This document shows positions 6,171 to 12,479 of a DNA stretch of 12,479 nt, piece after piece. A program made the translations under genes and the position numbers. Origin of the DNA: an uncultured Leucobacter sp. (GTDB taxonomy: Bacteria; Actinomycetota; Actinomycetes; Actinomycetales; Microbacteriaceae); the NCBI GenBank assembly GCA_937872275.1, contig CALMSE010000045.1, forward strand, positions 1 to 12,479, given 5' to 3'. Below the pieces are notes generated by a model that worked only from the letters and a program-made list of their open reading frames with translations, made no database searches and had not been told where the DNA came from. Position 1 is the first letter of the stretch. Each line of letters starts with the position of its first letter.

Positions 6171-8834
6171 ATGGGGCGAGAGATTCGAACCCCTGCAACA
6201 CGGGGGAGCGAGCATACGATCCCGCACGCGGGCTTCGCGGCGGTCGTCGAATCACGCGCAGAACCCATGATCCGGGCGCTCTCGGAGCCCGCGTCGGCGC
6301 TGCTGCTCGTCGGCGAGCCGGGCTCGGGCAAGGCGTACATGGCCGAGCACGTCGCGAGATCCCTCGAAGCCGCCGCTCCCGGCGCGGTGCGCACCTTCGT
6401 GCTGCCTCGCCCGCCCGACGAGATGGGCGACCCCGAGTCGCTCTTCGGCGCGGTCTTCCCCGAAGTGGTGCCCTCGCGGGGCGGGGCGAGGTCCGCGGAC
6501 TGGGTCTCGGAGACCTTCCGCACGGTACGGGTCGCCGAGCGCATCCTCGAGGTCGCGCAGGAGGCCGCCGGAAGGGCCGAGCCGCTTCTCGTGCTGCCCG
6601 GGGTCGATCACTACTCGGCGCTGGCCGCCGCGGTGCTCGAGCATCTCGTGCGCCTGCGGGGGGCGCGGATCATCGGCACCGCGCAGCGCATGCGGGGCGG
6701 CGCGAATCAGCTGGCGCGCGACCCGCGAACGGTGCGCATCACAGTGGCTCCGCTCGACCTCGACGAAGCCGATGAGCTGCTCTCCTCATTGCTCGGCACT
6801 GCGCGCCTCGCACCCGCCACGCTGCGGCGCTGGCACGCCGCGACCGGCGGAAACAGCCACGCGCTCTCGCTCATGCTGGTCGCCAACGAGCGCAGCGGCG
6901 CGATGCGCCACCGTCAGGGCATGGCACAGGTGCCACTGGCCCTCGAGGAGATCCCGGAGGAGTTCGTCGAGTACCTCGACGAGACGTGCACGCCGGAAGA
7001 GCGCGAGACGCTCGACATGCTCGCGCTCGCCGACCCGATGTTCGAGTCGCCGCTGCTCCGGCTGCTCGACCCGCGGGCGACGGACGCCCTGATCGACCGC
7101 GGCCTCATCTCCTCCCAGGCCATACTCAACGGGCGTCCCGCGCTGCGCATCAACCGCTCGATCCTGAGTTCCGCGATCCGCTCGCGCATGTCGCCGCTGC
7201 GCCGGATCGCGCTCTCCGACGCCATGTTCCTCGCGCTGACCGAGGGGGACGCGCAGGAGGACTTCGCGTACACCTCCCCGCATCTGCTGCGGGCGGTCGA
7301 GTTCGGGCTCGAAAGCGGGCGGACCCTGCCGCACGACTGGCTCGCGGTCGCGGTGACGCGCCTCTTCGCAGATGCGGATCCGGCGCTCATGCTTCGCGTC
7401 TCCCTCGCGCTGGCACGCGGGTACGACTCGGCCGACGCGGCCGCGGCCGCTCTCCGCTCGGTCTCCTACGCCGTGCAGCTCGGCGACTCCGCCGCCGCAG
7501 AGACCGCATACGGCCGTATCGACGAGCTGCTCATGGATCGGGGTGCGATCGACGCCCTGCCCTCCGCGCTCAGCACCCGGCTGCGCCTCGCGAAGCTCGA
7601 GCGGCGGTTCGTCCGCGGCGCCGCCCGAGAGGACGTGCTCGCGTCCCTCGACGCGCTCGAGGCGGCGCTCGGCGGCGACGACACGGTTCCGCGCGAAGCC
7701 GTGCGCGGCATGCGCTTTCGACTACTGCTGCGCGACGGCGACTTCGTGGGGGCCGCCGAGGTGCAGCCGCCGCTCAGCTCGGCGGGGGAGGACCTCGTCA
7801 TCGAATGGGTGCGGGCGCCGAGCCGTTCGGCCTCGGCCCTGCTGCTGCAGCAGCAGGGGCACCTGGAGGAGTCGATACAGCTCGCCTATCGCGCGCGCAG
7901 CATCGCGGCGGTCGGCCGGCGACCGCTCAACGACATCGCGGAGCTGCAGGGCTTCCACTGGTTCCTCGGCTACTGGGCGAGCGGCAGCGCGGAGGGCGCC
8001 CGTCGCGCGCTCGTCGAGATCGAGGAGCAGGCGAACGCGAGCCGCAACACCGGCGCCTGGCTCTCCGACCTCATCGAGGCCGGGTGGGCGCTGCTCGCGC
8101 TGCAGGAGGCGCGGTGGCGCGACGCGGCAGACCTCGTCGAGCTGGTCATCGACTGCGCCCAGCCCGACGACCCGTACGGCACGCTGCCGCTGCTGAACGC
8201 GGTGCTCGCGCTCGCGCTCGCGGCGCTCGGAGAGCGCGACGAGGCGATCTCGGTGCTGAGCCGCGCGCGGGAGGAGCGTCGAGGCCTCTCCCAGTCGATC
8301 TCAGGGTTCAGGCGCCGCCTCATCGTGCAGGTGCAGCAGTGGCTGCAGCACGGCGACCCGGGCGCCGAGGCGCTCGAGCTCGCCGGATGGGCGCGTGCGA
8401 ACGGTCTGCCGCTCATCGAGCTCGAGGCGCTGCACATCGCCGCGGTCGAATCGCGGACGCTCGCCCGCGAGGTGCGGCCGCGCGCGCGGGAACTCGCCGC
8501 GGGGATCGACCCGCTCATCTCCGAGGCCATCTCGGCCCATATCGAGAAGATCGCCGACGGGGCCTCCCCGACCGACGTCTCGGAGCCCGAGGTGCGCCTG
8601 CTCGCCGAGCTGGGCCTGTGGATCCCGCTGCCGAAGTCGTCGGCCCTCTCGGCCCGCGAGCGGGAGGTCGCGCTGCTCGCGGCGCTCGGCTACTCCAGTC
8701 GATCCATCGCCGGGCGCTTCCACCTCTCGATACGCACGGTCGAGACGCATCTCGCGCACGTGTACGCCAAACTCGGCCTCGCGGACCGCGATGAGCTGCG
8801 GAGCTGGTTCTCGGCCGATCGCCGAGTGTCCTGA
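6171..8834 (+). CDS. large LuxR-family (LAL/MalT-like) transcriptional regulator with degenerate P-loop
   Basis: The 887-aa protein has the LAL layout: an N-terminal P-loop/AAA-like domain, a long helical TPR-like middle and a C-terminal LuxR helix-turn-helix. Walker A reads G48-EPGSG-K54-A55, with Ala where Ser/Thr normally binds Mg2+. The expected Walker B Asp-Asp is replaced: the strand reads LLVLPGVDH with Pro143-Gly144. A segment typical of the family follows (PLDLDEADELL, then ATGGNSHALSLM). The HTH spans about residues 826-880 (LSAREREVALLAALGYSS, then the recognition helix around SIRTVETHLAHVYAKLGL) and looks fully functional. The ATG at 6171 is chosen because GGAGG (6162-6166) lies 4 nt upstream and the in-frame upstream stretch lacks coding bias. 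It sits downstream of the pilus operon on the same strand, so pilus control is possible but unproven. The inducing signal is unknown. Confidence 0.88.
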   Translation: MGREIRTPATRGSEHTIPHAGFAAVVESRAEPMIRALSEPASALLLVGEPGSGKAYMAEHVARSLEAAAPGAVRTFVLPRPPDEMGDPESLFGAVFPEVVPSRGGARSADWVSETFRTVRVAERILEVAQEAAGRAEPLLVLPGVDHYSALAAAVLEHLVRLRGARIIGTAQRMRGGANQLARDPRTVRITVAPLDLDEADELLSSLLGTARLAPATLRRWHAATGGNSHALSLMLVANERSGAMRHRQGMAQVPLALEEIPEEFVEYLDETCTPEERETLDMLALADPMFESPLLRLLDPRATDALIDRGLISSQAILNGRPALRINRSILSSAIRSRMSPLRRIALSDAMFLALTEGDAQEDFAYTSPHLLRAVEFGLESGRTLPHDWLAVAVTRLFADADPALMLRVSLALARGYDSADAAAAALRSVSYAVQLGDSAAAETAYGRIDELLMDRGAIDALPSALSTRLRLAKLERRFVRGAAREDVLASLDALEAALGGDDTVPREAVRGMRFRLLLRDGDFVGAAEVQPPLSSAGEDLVIEWVRAPSRSASALLLQQQGHLEESIQLAYRARSIAAVGRRPLNDIAELQGFHWFLGYWASGSAEGARRALVEIEEQANASRNTGAWLSDLIEAGWALLALQEARWRDAADLVELVIDCAQPDDPYGTLPLLNAVLALALAALGERDEAISVLSRAREERRGLSQSISGFRRRLIVQVQQWLQHGDPGAEALELAGWARANGLPLIELEALHIAAVESRTLAREVRPRARELAAGIDPLISEAISAHIEKIADGASPTDVSEPEVRLLAELGLWIPLPKSSALSAREREVALLAALGYSSRSIAGRFHLSIRTVETHLAHVYAKLGLADRDELRSWFSADRRVS

Positions 8835-8836
8835 GC

Positions 8837-8854
8837 CCGGCCCCGTCAGGCCGG
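8837..8854. terminator. short hairpin between convergent LuxR and serC genes
   Basis: CCGGCC (8837-8842) pairs with GGCCGG (8849-8854) around a 6-nt loop. It lies in the 25-nt gap between the LuxR stop (8832-8834) and the serC stop (8860-8862). It could serve both converging transcripts. The stem is short and has no T-tract. Confidence 0.4.
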
Positions 8855-8859
8855 TGCGC

Positions 8860-9978
8860 CTAGCCCAGTCGCTCGAGAACGTAGTCGATGCAACCGGTGA
8901 GCGCCCGCACGTCGTCGGGGTCGATCGCGGTGAAGGTCGCGATGCGCAGCTGGTTGCGGCCGAGCTTGCGGTACGGCTCGGTGTCGACGACTCCGTTCGC
9001 GCGCAGCGCCTTCGAGATCGCGGTCGCGTCGACCCGGTCGTCGAAGTCGATGGTCGCCACGACCTGCGAGCGGTGGGCCGGGTCGGCGACGAACGGGGCG
9101 GCGACCGAGGTGCGCTCGGCCCAGTCGTACAGCACCCGAGACGATTCGGCGGTGCGGGCGTCGGCCCAGGCGAGGCCGCCGTTGTCGTTGATCCAGCGCA
9201 CCTGCTCGTCCATCATCGCGATCGTGGCGAGCGCCGGGGTGTTCAGCGTCTGGTCCTTGCGCGAGTTGTCGATCGCGCCGGAGAGGTTCAGGGTCTCGGG
9301 AATGTAGCGGCCCGACGCGGCGATCCGCTCGATCCGCTCGATCGCCGCCGGCGAGACCAGGGCGAACCACAGGCCGCCGTCGCTCGCGAAGTTCTTCTGC
9401 GGGGAGAAGTAGTAGACGTCGACCTCGTTCGCGTCGAAGTCGATGCCGCCCGCGGCGCTCGTCGCGTCGACCACGGTGAGCGCGCCCGCGTCGCCGTGCG
9501 CGCGGCGGATCTCGGCCATGACCCCGGTCGAGGTCTCGTTGTGGGGGTAGGCGTAGACGTCGACGCCGGCCACGGCCTCGGTCTCGCTGCGCGAGCCGGC
9601 CGGCGCCTCGCGCACGTCGGGCGCCTCGAGCCACGGAGCGGCGGCCGCGGCCTTGCCGAACTTCGCGCTGAACTCGCCGAAGGCGAGGTGCTGACTGCGC
9701 TTCTCGATCAGCGAGTGCACCGCTGCGTCCCAGAAGCTCGTGGCGCCGCCGTTGGCGAGCAGGATCTCATAGCCCTCGGGGGCGCGGAACAGCCGGGCGA
9801 GCCCTTCGCGCACGCTGCCGACGAGGTTCTTCACCGGAGCCTGCCGATGCGAGGTGCCGAGCACCGCGGGCTGCAGCGAGCCGAGGAAGTCGAGCTGCTC
9901 GGTGCGCACCTTCGAGGGGCCGCAGCCGAAGCGTCCGTCGGCGGGCAGCAGGGAGGCGGGAATCGTGATATCGGCCAT
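8860..9978 (-). CDS. serC: phosphoserine aminotransferase, actinobacterial type
   Basis: The 372-aa PLP enzyme (EC 2.6.1.52) converts 3-phosphohydroxypyruvate and glutamate to O-phosphoserine and 2-oxoglutarate in serine biosynthesis; SerC enzymes also act in pyridoxal phosphate synthesis in some bacteria. Visible features are the N-terminal LPADGRFGCGPSKVR, GTSHRQAPV (about 41-49), the cofactor-contact region ANGGATSFWD (75-84), DATSAAGGIDFD (171-182) and the Schiff-base lysine Lys195 in YFSPQKNFASDGG. This is the compact mycobacterial/actinobacterial version (TIGR01366-like). The ATG at 9978 begins MADITIPASLLPADGRFG, as expected for the family. An open frame continues further upstream but only as the antisense of the repressor gene. 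There is no SD; a TAGAAT -10 box sits 7 nt before the ATG, so the mRNA is probably leaderless. Its neighbour dtxR is divergently transcribed. Confidence 0.96.
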   Translation of the reverse strand: MADITIPASLLPADGRFGCGPSKVRTEQLDFLGSLQPAVLGTSHRQAPVKNLVGSVREGLARLFRAPEGYEILLANGGATSFWDAAVHSLIEKRSQHLAFGEFSAKFGKAAAAAPWLEAPDVREAPAGSRSETEAVAGVDVYAYPHNETSTGVMAEIRRAHGDAGALTVVDATSAAGGIDFDANEVDVYYFSPQKNFASDGGLWFALVSPAAIERIERIAASGRYIPETLNLSGAIDNSRKDQTLNTPALATIAMMDEQVRWINDNGGLAWADARTAESSRVLYDWAERTSVAAPFVADPAHRSQVVATIDFDDRVDATAISKALRANGVVDTEPYRKLGRNQLRIATFTAIDPDDVRALTGCIDYVLERLG

Positions 9979-9985
9979 GCCGATA

Positions 9986-9991
9986 ATTCTA
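9986..9991 (-). promoter_or_regulatory. serC -10 box positioned for a leaderless transcript
   Basis: Read on the minus strand, TAGAAT (9991 to 9986) matches TATAAT at 5 of 6 bases. It is separated by 7 nt (TATCGGC) from the serC ATG, which places the expected transcription start at or next to the A of ATG. No SD exists in that interval. No convincing -35 is visible 16-18 nt upstream. Confidence 0.55.
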
Positions 9992-10062
9992 CGGCGCGCT
10001 GGGGCGGGTTCCGCACGGGCGGGGACCGCGCCTGCGCCCCGGCCTCTTCCGGCGCGCGACCG

Positions 10063-10070
10063 TATAGGCT
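10063..10070 (+). promoter_or_regulatory. candidate -10 region of the iron repressor gene
   Basis: TATAGGCT contains TAGGCT, a TANNNT-type actinobacterial -10, about 33 nt before the GTG start at 10103. A start near 10077 would give a short leader carrying the SD at 10087-10096. No good -35 is visible. The 124-nt gap between serC and this gene must hold both divergent promoters. Confidence 0.35.
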
Positions 10071-10102
10071 GGAGCCCTGCGAAGCCAGAGGAGGAGCGGC
10101 GA

Positions 10103-10807
10103 GTGACGGATCTGATCGACACCACCGAGATGTACCTCCGCACGATCCTCGAGCTGGAGGAGGAGGGCATCGTGCCCCTCCGCGCGCGCATATCGGAGCG
10201 GCTCGGGCACTCGGGGCCCACCGTCTCCCAGACCGTCGGGCGGATGGAGCGCGACGGTCTCGTCGTCGTCACCGACGACCGCACCCTCGAGCTCACGGGC
10301 GAGGGCCGTTCGAAGGCCGTGCGGGTCATGCGCAAGCACCGCCTCGCGGAGCGCCTGCTCGCCGACGTGATCGGCCTCGAATGGGAGTACGTGCACGAAG
10401 AGGCGTGCCGCTGGGAGCACGTCATGAGCGAGCAGGTGGAGCGCAAGCTGCTCGACATGCTCGGCCATCCCACGGTCTCCCCCTACGGCAACCCGATCCC
10501 CGGCCTCGAGGAGCTCGGAGCCCGCTCGGGGGCCTTCCAGGGCGGCGTCGTGAACGTGGTCGACCTGCTGGCGAGTAGAATCGACGACACGAAGCCGGTC
10601 ACGGCCAGCATTCGTCGCCTTGCCGAGCCCGCCCAGGTCGATCCCGAACTCCTGCGCGAACTCGATGCGGCGGCGGTCAGGCCGGGCAGTTCCGCCACCT
10701 TCTCCTCCATTGACGGCTATGTGCGCGTCGACGTCGAGGGGGTCGGAGGCATCGACCTTCCGGTCGAGATCGCCGCCCATGTGTTCGTTTCGTCAGAAGA
10801 GCCGTAA
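10103..10807 (+). CDS. dtxR: DtxR/IdeR-family iron-dependent repressor
   Basis: The 234-aa metalloregulator should bind Fe2+ and then repress iron-uptake and siderophore genes at 19-bp operators. The N-terminal winged HTH carries RARISERLGHSGPTVSQTV with the family's recognition helix. In DtxR numbering all ligands of the primary site are present (Met10, Cys102, Glu105, His106), as are those of the ancillary site (His79, Glu83, His98). The SH3-like C-terminal domain supplies Glu175 and Gln178 in LAEPAQVDPE, matching the IdeR Glu172/Gln175 pair. Cys102 and the complete second site favour an iron sensor (DtxR/IdeR) over a manganese sensor (MntR). The GTG start is set by AGAGGAGGAG (10087-10096) 6 nt upstream and by the conserved start TDLIDTTEMYLRTILELEEEG. 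It is transcribed away from serC; gdhA follows after 67 nt. I see no clear iron box at its own promoter. Confidence 0.96.
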   Translation: MTDLIDTTEMYLRTILELEEEGIVPLRARISERLGHSGPTVSQTVGRMERDGLVVVTDDRTLELTGEGRSKAVRVMRKHRLAERLLADVIGLEWEYVHEEACRWEHVMSEQVERKLLDMLGHPTVSPYGNPIPGLEELGARSGAFQGGVVNVVDLLASRIDDTKPVTASIRRLAEPAQVDPELLRELDAAAVRPGSSATFSSIDGYVRVDVEGVGGIDLPVEIAAHVFVSSEEP

Positions 10808-10822
10808 CCGCATTCGCCGTGA

Positions 10823-10838
10823 GCCCGCCTGCGCGGGC
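10823..10838 (+). terminator. small hairpin between dtxR and gdhA
   Basis: GCCCGC (10823-10828) pairs with GCGGGC (10833-10838) around a 4-nt loop, 15 nt after the dtxR stop. No T-run follows. It may separate the repressor and gdhA transcripts only partly. The rest of the 67-nt gap shows only the gdhA SD. Confidence 0.4.
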
Positions 10839-10859
10839 GATCCACGATGGAGATGATAG

Positions 10860-12224
<1,365 letters not shown>

Positions 12225-12244
12225 GTCCTGCGCTGCAGAGAAGC

Positions 12245-12279
12245 GGTGCCCCGCGGTCCGATCCGGGCCGCGGGGCACC
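12245..12279 (+). terminator. strong hairpin terminator of gdhA
   Basis: GGTGCCCCGCGG (12245-12256) pairs perfectly with CCGCGGGGCACC (12268-12279), a 12-bp stem with an 11-nt loop, starting 20 nt after the gdhA stop. There is no T-tract, which is usual in very GC-rich actinobacteria. Confidence 0.75.
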
Positions 12280-12290
12280 TGGCTTCCCGG

Positions 12291-12304
12291 GGGTGAAATC
12301 ACCC
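12291..12304. repeat. inverted repeat GGGTGA-aa-TCACCC
   Basis: A perfect 6-bp inverted repeat with a 2-nt centre, 12 nt after the gdhA terminator. Its short symmetric form suits a dimeric DNA-binding protein more than a transcript hairpin. No regulator can be assigned. Confidence 0.4.
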
Positions 12305-12322
12305 GAGACGAGGCTCGAAACC

Positions 12323-12339
12323 CTCAAGTACGACTTGAG
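12323..12339. repeat. inverted repeat CTCAAGT-acg-ACTTGAG
   Basis: A perfect 7-bp inverted repeat with a 3-nt centre. After a small bulge on each side it extends outward by GAAA (12317-12320) and TTTC (12341-12344). It is less GC-rich than its surroundings. It could be an operator or a secondary stem-loop terminator. Confidence 0.45.
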
Positions 12340-12345
12340 ATTTCA

Positions 12346-12357
12346 CTCGATATCGAG
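12346..12357. repeat. 12-bp perfect palindrome CTCGATATCGAG
   Basis: A fully self-complementary 12-mer, 6 nt after the preceding inverted repeat and about 70 nt upstream of the candidate promoter at 12428. It is a plausible operator for a dimeric regulator of the next gene. Confidence 0.4.
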
Positions 12358-12427
12358 GAATCCCCTCCGCCGAGATCGTTGATTTCATGCGGAAGTCGAG
12401 CCTGTTTCCCGGAATTCGTGCACGAGT

Positions 12428-12456
12428 GTGACAATTTCGTGATCTTGGGTTAGGCT
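12428..12456 (+). promoter_or_regulatory. candidate promoter for the gene beyond the right edge
   Basis: GTGACA (12428-12433), a 17-nt spacer and TAGGCT (12451-12456, TANNNT type) form a plausible -35/-10 pair. A start near 12463 would give a short leader with the SD-like GGAAGG as the last six bases of the window (12474-12479), so a coding start just outside is expected. A TTGACA at 12456-12461 is an alternative -35 whose -10 would lie outside. Confidence 0.45.
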
Positions 12457-12463
12457 TGACAAA
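12445..12463. promoter_or_regulatory. DtxR/IdeR-like iron box overlapping the -10 region
   Basis: The 19-mer TTGGGTTAGGCTTGACAAA matches the known DtxR/IdeR consensus TWAGGTTAGSCTAACCTWA at 14 of 19 positions. Positions 4-12 (GGTTAG core plus centre) match without a break, while the right half is degenerate. It covers the TAGGCT -10 box, the usual place for iron-dependent repression. The cognate repressor gene lies about 1.6 kb upstream. Confidence 0.45.
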
Positions 12464-12479
12464 GTTTTGGCCCGGAAGG

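Noticed and set aside
7837..7858. 22-bp perfect palindrome of CTG and CAG triplets inside the LuxR gene
   Set aside because: Explained by the codons for a Leu-Leu-Leu-Gln-Gln-Gln run in the helical region; no sign of a regulatory role.
6171..8834. P-loop protein considered as a STAND-type defence NTPase
   Set aside because: The C-terminal LuxR HTH and helical middle region are those of LAL/MalT-type regulators, there is no effector domain, and no defence genes lie nearby.
10059..10077. Possible iron box at the dtxR promoter around TAGGCT
   Set aside because: Only the TAGGCT core and one further base (7 of 19) match the operator consensus; this is better read as a -10 box alone.
9979..10473. 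N-terminal extension of serC to a start codon at 10473
   Set aside because: The extension is the antisense of dtxR and the family protein begins at the ATG at 9978.
8395..10578. Plus-strand open frame (727 codons) across the LuxR end, serC and dtxR
   Set aside because: It overlaps three recognised genes in the wrong frame or strand and has no start region or motifs of its own.

Overview
The window is high-GC DNA with strongly GC-biased third codon positions. It encodes an actinobacterial-type SerC, an IdeR/DtxR-type iron repressor, an NADP-type glutamate dehydrogenase and a sortase-built pilus. This points to a Gram-positive actinobacterium, most likely of the Microbacteriaceae (Leucobacter- or Microbacterium-like). 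The family assignment is inferred from gene content and protein character, not from a database search.

Left part (1-5896, + strand): a compact fimbrial operon. It holds a large VWA-domain surface adhesin, probably the pilus tip, whose 5' end is cut by the window edge. Next come an isopeptide-type major shaft pilin with an LPLTG signal and a class C (pilus) sortase. The order tip, shaft, sortase resembles the fimQ-fimP-srtC1 type loci of Actinomyces. The sortase should join pilin subunits between pilin-motif Lys194 and the Thr of LPLTG, and cap the fibre with the VWA protein. Two regulatory structures lie between the genes: a possible 30-codon leader ORF overlapping the pilin start codon as ATGA, and a perfect 16-bp hairpin between pilin and sortase.

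Middle (5897-8834, + strand): a 274-nt intergenic region with several stem-loops, then a large LuxR-family (LAL/MalT-like) regulator. Its LuxR helix-turn-helix is intact but its Walker A and Walker B motifs are degraded. It may control the pilus operon beside it, or be independent.

Right part (8835-12479): housekeeping genes. serC (- strand) converges on the LuxR gene and diverges from the iron repressor gene. Its promoter layout predicts a leaderless mRNA. dtxR/ideR has a complete set of metal ligands. gdhA follows 67 nt downstream and ends at a strong hairpin. The last 255 nt contain no gene but carry a series of inverted repeats. They end in a candidate promoter overlapped by a DtxR/IdeR-like iron box, with an SD-like GGAAGG as the final bases, so the next gene beyond the window is predicted to be iron-regulated.

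There are no RNA genes, mobile elements or CRISPR arrays that I can support, and no gene-free stretch longer than 300 nt.
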